Assembly: GCF_001665395.1 (NCBI RefSeq) | Contig: NZ_LZSG01000020.1 | Location: 1 to 49,217, forward strand | Length of the DNA stretch: 49,217 bases | Origin: Mycobacterium sp. 1164966.3 | GTDB taxonomy: Bacteria > Actinomycetota > Actinomycetes > Mycobacteriales > Mycobacteriaceae | Direction: 5' to 3' | Made by a program: the position numbers and the translations under genes | The notes under the pieces: model-generated | Told to the model about the DNA's origin: nothing | The model's database searches: none | The model's input: only the letters and a program-made list of their open reading frames with translations | In this document: positions 36,183 through 44,351 of the stretch, in pieces | Layout: each line of letters opens with the position of its first letter | Position numbering within the stretch: position 1 is the first letter of the stretch

Positions 36183-37081
36183 GTTTCGAAAACGCTGAGC
36201 CAGTCGTCGCGAATGCTGACGACGGTCCAGCCTCGCGTATTGGCTTCGCCGAGAGCCTTTTCGGCGCCGGCGACATAGTCGAATTCGCGGTCGGCGTCGT
36301 CGTGACGCACCAGCATGCACAGCGACGGCTCAGCGGCGTGCGTATATTGCATCATCGCGATGTCGCCGTTGGAGTTGCCCACCGCCAGGATCGGGCGTCG
36401 TCCGGTACGTCCCCAGATCCGCACCGGCTTGACCGGGCCCCAACTAGACAAGTCGAGGAACTCCGGCCGCGATGTCGTCAACAGCTGACCGTCTTTGAAG
36501 TCCAGACCAACCGAGCTGCCGATCACGCGTTCCGGCGGTAGACCGTACATCCGACCGGTAACCGGGCGCATGAAGTCGCGACCGCCGCCGGAGGCGATGT
36601 AGTTGGTGAATCCGTTGGCCTCCAGGTAGCGCAACAACTCGACCATCGGTGCGTATCCGCATGCGGTGTAGGGGCGATTCAGCGTCGGGTGGGTGGCTTC
36701 GGCGAAAAAGCCCCGCACTCGCTGCGCATGCTCTTCGACGGTCATCCCGTTGAATGCCGAAAGTATGGCCCCGGCAAGGACTTTGACGTCAGAGTCGTCG
36801 CCGTTGTAGTGCTTGGTGACGGCGTCGTCAAACCAGGACAGGTCGCGGGCCGCGGCCGCGAGGTAGGGCTGCTTGTGCTGAAGTGCGACGTCGGCCGCGG
36901 CTTGCTCGGCCAGCCGGCGCACCAAAAAATCCAGTTGAATGTGGGCGGGCTTCTCACACCAGAGGGTGCCGTCATTGTCGAATACCGCGACCCGCGCCTC
37001 GGGCGGCACCTCGGCTGTGACGCGGCCTACGAAGTCGACGATGGCCGCCTTCGCGGGTCCGTCCTTCCACAGGTCGAGCAT
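36179..37081 (-). CDS. HAD-superfamily hydrolase
   Basis: 300 residues. HAD motif I VAVFDNDGTLW with nucleophile D35 and D37, motif II in YIASGGGRDFMRPV, motif IV GNSNGDIAMMQY. Phosphoserine-phosphatase-like C1 cap. A phosphatase for a small molecule is likely; there is no signal peptide. Its ATG directly follows the TAG of the sulfatase gene, so the two are an operon and may act in one pathway. Confidence 0.88.
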   Translation of the reverse strand: MLDLWKDGPAKAAIVDFVGRVTAEVPPEARVAVFDNDGTLWCEKPAHIQLDFLVRRLAEQAAADVALQHKQPYLAAAARDLSWFDDAVTKHYNGDDSDVKVLAGAILSAFNGMTVEEHAQRVRGFFAEATHPTLNRPYTACGYAPMVELLRYLEANGFTNYIASGGGRDFMRPVTGRMYGLPPERVIGSSVGLDFKDGQLLTTSRPEFLDLSSWGPVKPVRIWGRTGRRPILAVGNSNGDIAMMQYTHAAEPSLCMLVRHDDADREFDYVAGAEKALGEANTRGWTVVSIRDDWLSVFET

Positions 37082-38608
37082 CTAGTCCTTCGCCAAGAAC
37101 TGATGCAGCTTCTCCACCGCGTGGTCGATGGTGAAGCTGGCCGGTGGGTGTCGGGGCGGGAATTCCTTGAATGTGTCGAGGAACTTGGTGGCCATCGCTA
37201 TCGCGTAGAACACGAAGTAGTCGTGATGCAGAAACCAGTCGTAGTAGGTGTTGGACGTAATGTCCGCGTACTCAAACGGATCGGTGCGCAAGTTGAACAG
37301 CTTCGGCGCCCGTAGCGGGGTGAACGGTTCGGCCCAGATCTGCAGCGTTCCACGGCAACGTTGTTCGGCGAACACGATCTTCCAGTTTTCGAAGCGCATC
37401 GCGACCAGCTCGCCGTCGTCCGAGAAGTAGAAGAAGCCGCGTCGCGGGCTGGTCTCGACCTCGCCGGTCAAATAGGGCAGCAGGTTGAATCCGTCGATGT
37501 GGACTTTGAATTCCTTCTGTTCGCCCTGCAGCGTTATTTTATAGCCCTGCTTGAGTTTTTCGCTGACGTCGGGATCCCCCGCGGCGGCCAATAGTGTTGG
37601 CAGCCAATCGTGGTGCTGGATGATCTCGTTGGAAACGGTGCCCGCCTTGATCTTTCCGGGCCAGCGGATCATCTCGGGCACCCGGAATGCGCCCTCCCAG
37701 TTGGTGTCCTTCTCGCTGCGAAACGGCGTGGTACCCGCGTCCGGCCAGCTGTTGCGGTGTGGCCCGTTGTCGGTGGAATAGATGACGATGGTGTCCTCGG
37801 CGATGCCGAGCTCGTCCAGGGTGTCAAGCACGTGACCGACATTGCGGTCGTGATCGATCATCGTGTCGTGGTAGCCCGACTGCCAAAGTCCGGCCTGCCC
37901 TTTGCTTTCCGGCTTGGTGTGGATGTAGAGGTGCATGTGGGTGGTGTTCATCCACACGAAAAATGGTGTGCCCGCCGCGTGCTGGCGTTTGATGTAGTCG
38001 ATTGTGATTTCGGTGATCTCGTCGTCGATAGTTTCCATCCGCTTGATGTTCAAGGGACCCGTGTCCTCGATCACCTGCTTGCCGACCGGACCGAACTTCG
38101 GGTGGTCGGGATCGGTGGACACCTCGTCAATGGCCCGGCACTTGAGCACGCCGCGCGGTAGCGCCAACTGGTAGAGCCGAGGGAACTGATCGGCGTGCGG
38201 ATAGTCCTCCTGCTCGGGTTCCTCTTCCGCGTTGAGGTGGTAGAGGTTGCCGAAGAATTCGTCGAACCCGTGCACTGTCGGGAGGTATTTGTTCAGGTCG
38301 CCGAAGTGGTTCTTGCCGAATTGGCCGGTGGCATAACCCAGCGGCTTGAGTAGCTCGGCGATCGTCGGATCCTCTGCGGCCCAACCGATGTCGAAGCCGG
38401 GCGCGCCGACCTTACTCATCCCGGTGCGGTAGACGCTTTGCCCGCTGATGAATGCGGCGCGGCCCGCCGTGCAGCTCTGCTCGCCATAGGAATCGGTGAA
38501 CCGCATTCCCTCATTGGCGATTCGGTCGATGTTGGGCGTGCGATAGCCCATCAGGCCGTCGCTGTAACAACTCAGATTGGTGATCCCGATGTCGTCGCCC
38601 CAGATCAC
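37082..38608 (-). CDS. arylsulfatase-type sulfatase with unusual start
   Basis: 508 residues from the GTG at 38608. Metal-binding WGDDIG, active-site motif GEQSCTAGRAAFISGQ, and YSTDNGPHRNSWPDAGTTPF. The catalytic motif is C-x-A-x-R instead of C-x-P-x-R; Cys would have to become formylglycine. The GTG at 38608 would cut the conserved first strand (KPNILVIWGDD). That strand is in frame upstream, where the only start-like codon is CTG at 38671, seven bases past the TAA of the lyase gene. True start unresolved. Substrate unknown (sulfate ester). Coupled to a HAD hydrolase. Confidence 0.85.
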   Translation of the reverse strand: MIWGDDIGITNLSCYSDGLMGYRTPNIDRIANEGMRFTDSYGEQSCTAGRAAFISGQSVYRTGMSKVGAPGFDIGWAAEDPTIAELLKPLGYATGQFGKNHFGDLNKYLPTVHGFDEFFGNLYHLNAEEEPEQEDYPHADQFPRLYQLALPRGVLKCRAIDEVSTDPDHPKFGPVGKQVIEDTGPLNIKRMETIDDEITEITIDYIKRQHAAGTPFFVWMNTTHMHLYIHTKPESKGQAGLWQSGYHDTMIDHDRNVGHVLDTLDELGIAEDTIVIYSTDNGPHRNSWPDAGTTPFRSEKDTNWEGAFRVPEMIRWPGKIKAGTVSNEIIQHHDWLPTLLAAAGDPDVSEKLKQGYKITLQGEQKEFKVHIDGFNLLPYLTGEVETSPRRGFFYFSDDGELVAMRFENWKIVFAEQRCRGTLQIWAEPFTPLRAPKLFNLRTDPFEYADITSNTYYDWFLHHDYFVFYAIAMATKFLDTFKEFPPRHPPASFTIDHAVEKLHQFLAKD

Positions 38609-38677
38609 CAGGATGTTGGGTTTACCGTCCGGCGTGACTGGGACCTTACGCGTCTGGTGAGGAGCGATCAGACCTTT

Positions 38678-39112
38678 TTAGGAGGGCGGGTCGTCGGTCG
38701 ACGCTGACCCGACGCGGTACGGGAGCGGGTCGGATGCGCCGAATGTCTCGGCGTCGGCAAGCTTGGTGTAGACCTCCCACTTCTCATCGTCGGGCGCGGT
38801 GACCCACACCTTGTCTTGGGTGGCAAAGCAACAGGTGGTGTCCATCTCCTCCTCGGTGAACAGACCGGCTCGCCCCAGGCGGCCGATCTCTGCATGCACC
38901 GTCTCGCTGGACTCGACTTCGACGCCGAGGTGGTTGAGCGATCCGCCCCTGCCGGGGTTCTCGATCAGGACCAGCTTGAGCGGTGGTTCAGCCACGGCGA
39001 AGTTCGCGTAGCCGGGCTTGCGTTTGGCCGGCTCGGTGTTGAACAGCTTGGAGTAGAACGTGATTGCCTCATCGAGGTTATCGACATTGAGGGCTAATTG
39101 AACGCGAGACAT
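38678..39112 (-). CDS. ArsI/CadI-family lyase-like (VOC fold)
   Basis: 144 residues, close to Mtb CadI (Rv2641). Two VOC half-modules: MSRVQLALNVDNLDEAITFYSKLF and SLNHLGVEVESSE. The vicinal cysteines C94/C95 (TTCCFATQDKVW), H61 and E113 match the organoarsenical-binding and Fe(II) positions of ArsI C-As lyases. Residue 5 is Gln where ArsI has His, as in CadI. ATG with GGAGGG eight bases upstream. Divergent from an ArsR gene and in the same frame as the sulfatase behind a single TAA. Confidence 0.9.
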   Translation of the reverse strand: MSRVQLALNVDNLDEAITFYSKLFNTEPAKRKPGYANFAVAEPPLKLVLIENPGRGGSLNHLGVEVESSETVHAEIGRLGRAGLFTEEEMDTTCCFATQDKVWVTAPDDEKWEVYTKLADAETFGASDPLPYRVGSASTDDPPS

Positions 39113-39136
39113 GGCGGCAAACCCTCCAAGTTGTGA

Positions 39137-39192
39137 GACATATATCGAACTAGTGTGGCGTGGCCTAGCATGCCACCTTTTCGATATATGTC
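39137..39192. promoter_or_regulatory. ArsR operator candidate: 13-bp perfect inverted repeat
   Basis: GACATATATCGAA (39137-39149) and TTCGATATATGTC (39180-39192) are exact reverse complements, 30 bases apart, in the 95-base gap between the divergent lyase and arsR genes. The AT-rich arms stand out in this GC-rich DNA. They could be two ArsR half-operators, one close to each gene's start. Confidence 0.6.
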
Positions 39193-39207
39193 AATCTTTG
39201 TGCCAAG

Positions 39208-39576
39208 ATGGTGCGTATGCCTAAAGCGTTGCCGGTGATCGACACGAGTGCGCCGGTCTGTTGCGCCCCGGTTGCGGCTGGTCCGATGAGCGATGAGGAC
39301 GCGTTGCAGATTGCGTTGCGTCTCAAGGCTCTGGCAGATCCGGTTCGGGTCAAGATCGTCTCGTACCTGTTCAGTTCCTCCGCCGGCGAGGAGATTTCGG
39401 GAGAGCTTGCGGCGGTGTTGCAACTCAGCGAGTCCACGGTCAGCCATCATCTGAACCAGCTGCGTAAGGCGGGGCTCATAGCCTCGAACCGGCGCGGGAT
39501 GAACATGTTTCATCGGGTCCGTCCGGACGCGTTGCAGGCGTTGTGTGCCGCGTTGGACCCAAACTGTTGCTCCTAG
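39208..39576 (+). CDS. ArsR/SmtB-family metalloid-responsive repressor
   Basis: 122 residues. Winged helix with ALADPVRVKIVSYLF and the recognition helix LSESTVSHHLNQLRKAGL. The usual ELCVCDL metal site reads EEISGELA, without Cys. Instead there is a vicinal pair near the N-terminus (C18/C19 in SAPVCCAPV) and C113, C120, C121 at the end. A pair near the N-terminus is the arsenite-binding arrangement of the Corynebacterium ArsR. Divergent from the lyase gene it probably represses. ATG at 39208; ATG at 39217 also possible. Confidence 0.9.
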   Translation: MVRMPKALPVIDTSAPVCCAPVAAGPMSDEDALQIALRLKALADPVRVKIVSYLFSSSAGEEISGELAAVLQLSESTVSHHLNQLRKAGLIASNRRGMNMFHRVRPDALQALCAALDPNCCS

Positions 39577-39683
39577 CGGAGCCGGTTTGTACCCATCTTC
39601 ATGCCGAGGTCAGTGGATGCCTGGCTTTCGTCAGTAATGCGGCGTGGCCGCCGGAAAGCGATCAGTGGTCGCCGTCGAAACCA

Positions 39684-40115
39684 TTAGCTCTCCAGCGCCT
39701 TCGCGCAGCCAGCAAGGATCGCGCGAAAGGCAAAGGAGCGCATAAGCGGAGCGCTGAGTATCTCGAGCATCTTGCCGCCGCCGCGAGGAGGAATCGTGTA
39801 GCCACTTACCCAATCGACATGCGTTCCCTTAGCCGACGGAGTACAGGTGAGCATCCCGTTTTGATGCACCGGTGGGAACCCGTCGACAACCTGATATGAG
39901 CAACTACGGGGCGAGTCGTAGGCCGTAATCTGCTCGTGCACCCAGAAGCCGAAGCCTCTCAGTTCACGCGTGGCTCCGACTGCGGGACCCGACGAGTCCA
40001 GCCAGGTGGCTTTGCGGAACCATGGAGAGACGGTCAGGTTGGCTGGATCCAATAGCCACGCAAAGACCCGTTCCGGCGGTGCTGCGATCGTCCGCTGCTC
40101 ATAAATCTGCGTCAC
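39684..40115 (-). CDS. SRPBCC-family protein
   Basis: 143 residues beginning MTQIYEQRTIAAPPERVFAWLLDP, the typical start of polyketide-cyclase/START-like folds, and ending in a long C-terminal helix (MRSFAFRAILAGCAKALES). Probably binds or dissipates a hydrophobic ligand. GTG at 40115. It stands alone between the arsR block and the SigK operon, with no clear operon partner. Function unknown. Confidence 0.8.
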   Translation of the reverse strand: MTQIYEQRTIAAPPERVFAWLLDPANLTVSPWFRKATWLDSSGPAVGATRELRGFGFWVHEQITAYDSPRSCSYQVVDGFPPVHQNGMLTCTPSAKGTHVDWVSGYTIPPRGGGKMLEILSAPLMRSFAFRAILAGCAKALES

Positions 40116-40219
40116 GAGATGTCCCCTGCAGTGCTGTCGATTCCGCGGAACATGCTAGACGCGGCCGCGCTTCGCATAACGCACACCGTGTGATTTGCGG
40201 GCCGCCACGAGCGTCTGCG

Positions 40220-40246
40220 CCGTCCGGCCGGCCGGTGGCTCCGAAT
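40220..40246 (+). promoter_or_regulatory. SigK-type promoter of the lipid-modification operon
   Basis: CCGTCC (40220-40225), 15 bases, then CCGAAT (40241-40246), followed seven bases later by the GTG start at 40254. As I recall it, the mycobacterial SigK consensus is CCATCC-N15/16-CCGAAT, giving one mismatch. In Mtb SigK drives this same operon, which encodes sigK itself. Confidence 0.65.
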
Positions 40247-40253
40247 AGCTGAT

Positions 40254-41552
40254 GTGCAGCAGGAATTTGGACGCTCGATAGCGGTCGTTGGGAGCGGCGT
40301 GGCCGGCCTGACCGCCGCTTACGTGTTGTCGGGGCGGGACCGGGTCACCTTGTACGAGGCCGATGTTCGGCTCGGCGGTCATGCGCACACTCATTTCGTG
40401 AAGCACAGCGACGGCAGCGTCGTGGCGGTCGACTCGGCATTTCTGGTGCACAACGACCGGACGTATCCGACGCTGTGCCGGTTGTTCGGTGAACTCGGCA
40501 TCGCCACCCAGGAGTCCGAGATGTCGATGTCGGTGCGGGCCGACCACATCGGGCTCGAATACGCCGGGGCGCTCGGCGTACGCGGTCTGTTCGCGTGCCG
40601 GCAGTCGCTGCGCCCGCGCTATCTGCTGATGCTCACCGAGATCATCCGCTTCCATCGAGCCGCACTCCGGATGCTGGACGACGATCCCGGTGACCACCCG
40701 GAGACCCTGGAAACCTTCCTGCAGCGCCACCGCTTCTCGTCGTACTTCGTCGATTACTTCATCACGCCGCTCGTGGCTGCCGTGTGGTCGTGCGCCGGTG
40801 ACCACGCATTGCGCTATCCAGCTCGGTACCTGTTCGTCTTCCTGCACCACCACGGCATGCTGTCGGTTTTCGGCTCGCCAACGTGGCGCACGGTAACGGG
40901 CGGATCGGCAAATTACGTTCAGGCCATCGCTTCTCGGCTCGACGAGGTGGTAACCGGAACGCCCGTCCGCTCGCTGCGACGCATGCCGGACGGCGTGCTG
41001 GTGCAAGCGGGCGGCAGCCCGCCGAGGCTTTTCGACGCGGCCGTCGTCGCCGTGCATCCCGGCCAGGCGCTGTTGTTGCTCGACAAGCCGAACGCCTGGG
41101 AGCGTTACGTGCTGGGCTCAATCCCCTACTCGACCAACCGCGCCCAGTTGCACACCGACGAATCGGTGCTGCCCCGCCGTCCCCGCGCCCGTGCGTCGTG
41201 GAACTACCTGGTGACTCCGGACTCCGACCATGTTGTGGTCAGCTACGACGTCAGCAGGCTGATGCGGCTGCCCGGTACGCGCCGGTATCTGGTCACACTC
41301 GGCGGCGAGGACCGCGTGGACCCTCGGTCGGTGATTGCCGAGATGACCTACAGCCACCCGCTGTACACACCGGAATCGGTTGCCGCGCAACGTGCTTTGC
41401 CGACGCTGGACGACGACCGGGTGGTGTTTGCCGGCGCCTACCACGGCTGGGGCTTCCACGAGGACGGCGCCGCTTCCGGACTGCGCGCGGCGCGGCGACT
41501 CGGCGCCGACTGGCCGGCGCCGGCCAATCGCGAGGCGGTGGTCAGGTGCTGA
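40254..41552 (+). CDS. FAD-dependent amine-oxidase-like protein (Rv0449c orthologue)
   Basis: 432 residues. N-terminal dinucleotide motif IAVVGSGVAGLTAAYVLSGRD, GGHAHTHFV, and a C-terminal FAD-contact segment VVFAGAYHGWGFHEDGAASGLRAARRL. It resembles flavin oxidoreductases encoded next to CFA-synthase-like genes in many bacteria, where they act on modified fatty acids. Substrate unproven. GTG start directly after the SigK promoter. Overlaps the next gene by seven bases. Confidence 0.9.
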   Translation: MQQEFGRSIAVVGSGVAGLTAAYVLSGRDRVTLYEADVRLGGHAHTHFVKHSDGSVVAVDSAFLVHNDRTYPTLCRLFGELGIATQESEMSMSVRADHIGLEYAGALGVRGLFACRQSLRPRYLLMLTEIIRFHRAALRMLDDDPGDHPETLETFLQRHRFSSYFVDYFITPLVAAVWSCAGDHALRYPARYLFVFLHHHGMLSVFGSPTWRTVTGGSANYVQAIASRLDEVVTGTPVRSLRRMPDGVLVQAGGSPPRLFDAAVVAVHPGQALLLLDKPNAWERYVLGSIPYSTNRAQLHTDESVLPRRPRARASWNYLVTPDSDHVVVSYDVSRLMRLPGTRRYLVTLGGEDRVDPRSVIAEMTYSHPLYTPESVAAQRALPTLDDDRVVFAGAYHGWGFHEDGAASGLRAARRLGADWPAPANREAVVRC

Positions 41553-42253
41553 CTCCCTCGATCTACCGGACCACGATCACCCATTCCCGACGGGTGCCAG
41601 TGCACCATTCGTTCGAATACCGAAGCTACAGCTGGTATTTCGATATCGACGATCTGCCCCGGCTGCCCTGGTGGCTACGACCGTTCGCCCAATTCCGCGC
41701 CGACGACCACTTCACCGGAGCCTCGGGGGGTTCGCTACGAGACCGGCTAAAAACGTTTTTAGCCGAACACGAGGTAGCCGCTCCCGACGGCCGCATCACC
41801 GCGCTGCTGCAAGCTCGCGTTGCCGGCTACGTTTTCAATCCGTTGAGCGTCTTCTGGTGCCACGACCGCGACGGCATGCTGCGGCACGTGATCGCCGAGG
41901 TGCACAACACCTATGGCCAGCGCCATGCCTACCTGTTGCCGCCGGCCGAAGTGCCCGTGGTGACGACAAAGACCTTCTACGTCTCGCCGTTCAATCCGGT
42001 TGACGGCTACTACGTCGTGCAGGCGCCGCTGCCCACCAAAGAAGTCGACATCACCGTGGCCCTGCACCGTGACGCCGGGCCGGCCTTTCCAGAATTCATT
42101 GCGAATATGCGCGGTGAGCGTCGACCGGCAAGCACCAGGGAGGTCGCCGTCATGCAGCTCATATCGCCGTTGGCCCCGCTGCTGGTGGCGACCAGGATCC
42201 GGATGCAGGGGCTCAAGTTGTGGTTGCGCCGAGTGCCGGTGGTACCGCGATGA
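41546..42253 (+). CDS. DUF1365 protein (Rv0448c orthologue)
   Basis: 235 residues. Begins LTPSIYRTTITHSRRVPVHHSFEYRSY, the DUF1365 signature, with NPLSVFWCHDRDG and EVHNTYGQRHAYLLP following. The family nearly always travels with a flavin oxidoreductase and a CFA-synthase-like gene. GTG at 41546 overlaps the end of the upstream gene, and its own TGA overlaps the ATG of ufaA1 (ATGA). Biochemical role unknown. Confidence 0.9.
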   Translation: MLTPSIYRTTITHSRRVPVHHSFEYRSYSWYFDIDDLPRLPWWLRPFAQFRADDHFTGASGGSLRDRLKTFLAEHEVAAPDGRITALLQARVAGYVFNPLSVFWCHDRDGMLRHVIAEVHNTYGQRHAYLLPPAEVPVVTTKTFYVSPFNPVDGYYVVQAPLPTKEVDITVALHRDAGPAFPEFIANMRGERRPASTREVAVMQLISPLAPLLVATRIRMQGLKLWLRRVPVVPR

Positions 42254-43524
42254 GCATCGAGACCATCCGAAACCCTTCAGCAGCAATAGATTCGGAGCGC
42301 TGGCCGGCGGTCGCGACAGAGCCGTCGGGTCCCGTGGCGGCGGCGTCGGCGGTGGTCGTCGAACGGCTGCTGCGCCGCGCCGCGGCCCGGCTGCCGATGC
42401 GCCTGGTCTACCCCGACGGCGCGGTGATCGGCGCGGCCGATCCGACACTGCCGGTCCTTTTTCTGCACCGGCCCGACGCGCTGGCGCGCCGGATAGGACG
42501 GCACGGCCTGATCGGTTTCGGTGAGTCGTATATGGCCGGTGATTGGTCGTCGAATGATCTCGCCGGGCTGCTGACTGTGCTGGCGCGGTCGGTCACCGAC
42601 CTGGTCCCGAGGGCTCTGCAATTGCTACGGCCACTCGGTCCGGCCTTCCGCCCCCGCTGGCGAGGAGCCGACCGCGATCAGGCGCGACGCGACGTCGCCA
42701 AACACTACGACCTGTCCAACGAGCTGTTCGCCGAATTCCTCGACGAGACCATGACGTACTCGAGCGCGCTGTTCACCGAGATGCCGACCGCATGGCCGGA
42801 TTTGGCTGCGGCACAACGACGCAAGATCGACCGGCTACTGGATCAGGCCGGCGTCCGGCCAGGCAGCCGGGTGCTGGAGATCGGCACCGGATGGGGCGAA
42901 CTGTGCATCCGCGCGGCCGCCCGCGGGGCCCGCGTCCGCTCGGTGACGCTGTCGGTCGAGCAGCAGCGGCTGGCCCGAAGGCGGGTCGCCGCGGCGGGTT
43001 TGTCCCACCTGGTGCAGATCGACCTGTGCGACTACCGCGACATCGGGGCCGGCGAATTCGACGCAGTGCTGTCGATCGAGATGATCGAAGCCATCGGATA
43101 CCACTCGTGGCCGCGGTATTTCGCCGCACTGGAAAGGCTGGTGCGCCCGGGCGGCCGGGTCGCGATCCAGGCCATCACCATGTCGCACGCACGGATGCTG
43201 GCCACCCGTCACACGCACACCTGGATCCAGAAATACATCTTCCCCGGCGGACTGCTACCGTCCACCCAGGCCATCGCCGGCATCACCGAGCGGCGCACCC
43301 GTTTGCGGACGGTCGACATGGCCTCGCTGCGCCCGCACTACGCCGAAACTCTGCGGCTCTGGCGAGAGCGGTTCGCGCAGCGCCGAAATGAGTTGGCGCA
43401 GTTGGGCTTCGACGAGGTGTTCGGGCGAATGTGGGAACTGTACCTGGCGTATTCGGAGGCGGGCTTCCGGTCGGGCTACCTAGACGTCTACCAGTGGACG
43501 TTCGTGCGAGGGGTGGAGTCGTGA
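42250..43524 (+). CDS. ufaA1: CFA-synthase-like fatty acid methyltransferase UfaA1
   Basis: 424 residues (Mtb 427). N-terminal CFA-family extension, AKHYDLSNELFAEFLDETMTYSSALF, SAM-binding VLEIGTGWGELC, SIEMIEAIGYHSWPRYF, and KYIFPGGLLPST. Mtb UfaA1 methylates oleoyl lipids, reported to give tuberculostearic acid. ATGA overlap with the DUF1365 gene and GTGA overlap with the next gene show tight coupling. Confidence 0.93.
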   Translation: MSIETIRNPSAAIDSERWPAVATEPSGPVAAASAVVVERLLRRAAARLPMRLVYPDGAVIGAADPTLPVLFLHRPDALARRIGRHGLIGFGESYMAGDWSSNDLAGLLTVLARSVTDLVPRALQLLRPLGPAFRPRWRGADRDQARRDVAKHYDLSNELFAEFLDETMTYSSALFTEMPTAWPDLAAAQRRKIDRLLDQAGVRPGSRVLEIGTGWGELCIRAAARGARVRSVTLSVEQQRLARRRVAAAGLSHLVQIDLCDYRDIGAGEFDAVLSIEMIEAIGYHSWPRYFAALERLVRPGGRVAIQAITMSHARMLATRHTHTWIQKYIFPGGLLPSTQAIAGITERRTRLRTVDMASLRPHYAETLRLWRERFAQRRNELAQLGFDEVFGRMWELYLAYSEAGFRSGYLDVYQWTFVRGVES

Positions 43525-44306
43525 ACTTCGTGATCGTCTCGGGCGCTTCGGCTTTGGCTCTCGCCGTGGTGCATTCGGTGACGTTCCTGATCGGTCGGCG
43601 GATCGGCCGCTACAACGTCGTGGACGTGGCGTGGGGGCTGGGCTTTGTCGCCGTCGCCGCCGTCGCCGCAGCGCTTGGCCACGGCGACCCCACCCGTCGG
43701 TGGCTCCTACTGGCCTTGGTGACGATCTGGGGCGTGCGGCTGAGTTGGCACATCCAGCGCAAGACCGTTGGCAAGGGTGAGGATCGCCGTTATGCCGACC
43801 TGCTTCGCGATGCGTCCCCTGCGCAGGTGGTGCGCAAGGTCTTCCTGCTGCAGGGCTTCCTGGGCTGGTTCATCTCGTTGCCGCTGCAGCTTTCCGCGGT
43901 CGGCGGACCCACGCCCAAGCCGTTGCTGGCCGTCACCGCGGTGGGCGTGGCGGTGTGGCTGCTCGGGTTCACCTTCGAGGCCGTCGGCGATCGACAGCTG
44001 AAGGCGTTCAAGTCCGACCCGCAGAATCGCGGCATCATCATGGACCGCGGGCTGTGGTCCTGGACCCGCCACCCCAACTACTTCGGCGACGCATGCGTCT
44101 GGTGGGGGCTGTGGCTGGTCAGCATCAACGGCTGGGTAGCGCTCGCCACGGTGGGCTCGCCGCTGGTGATGACGTACTTTTTGGTGCACGTCAGCGGCGC
44201 CCGGCTGACCGAGCGGTACATGCGGGACCGACCCGGATTCGCCGAATACCGGAAGCGGACAGCGTATTTCGTGCCGTGGCCGCCGCGGACGGGAAATCGG
44301 GCATGA
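43521..44306 (+). CDS. DUF1295 membrane oxidoreductase (Rv0446c orthologue)
   Basis: 261 residues with six to seven membrane segments. The C-terminal part LWSWTRHPNYFGDACVWWGLWL and ERYMRDRPGFAEYRKRTAYFVPWPP is the signature of DUF1295, related to steroid 5-alpha-reductase and isoprenylcysteine methyltransferase membrane folds. It could reduce the methylene/olefin lipid made by the preceding enzymes. GTG overlaps the ufaA1 TGA. Confidence 0.9.
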   Translation: MNFVIVSGASALALAVVHSVTFLIGRRIGRYNVVDVAWGLGFVAVAAVAAALGHGDPTRRWLLLALVTIWGVRLSWHIQRKTVGKGEDRRYADLLRDASPAQVVRKVFLLQGFLGWFISLPLQLSAVGGPTPKPLLAVTAVGVAVWLLGFTFEAVGDRQLKAFKSDPQNRGIIMDRGLWSWTRHPNYFGDACVWWGLWLVSINGWVALATVGSPLVMTYFLVHVSGARLTERYMRDRPGFAEYRKRTAYFVPWPPRTGNRA

Positions 44307-44337
44307 GCAGATTGCCCCCCGCGACTCCGGCTGACGA

Positions 44338-44343
44338 TAGGCT
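44338..44343 (+). promoter_or_regulatory. putative -10 element of sigK
   Basis: TAGGCT ends eight bases before the sigK ATG (44352) in the 45-base gap after the DUF1295 gene. It would give sigK-rskA a basal promoter separate from the SigK-driven operon promoter. Confidence 0.35.
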
Positions 44344-44351
44344 ACCGATCG

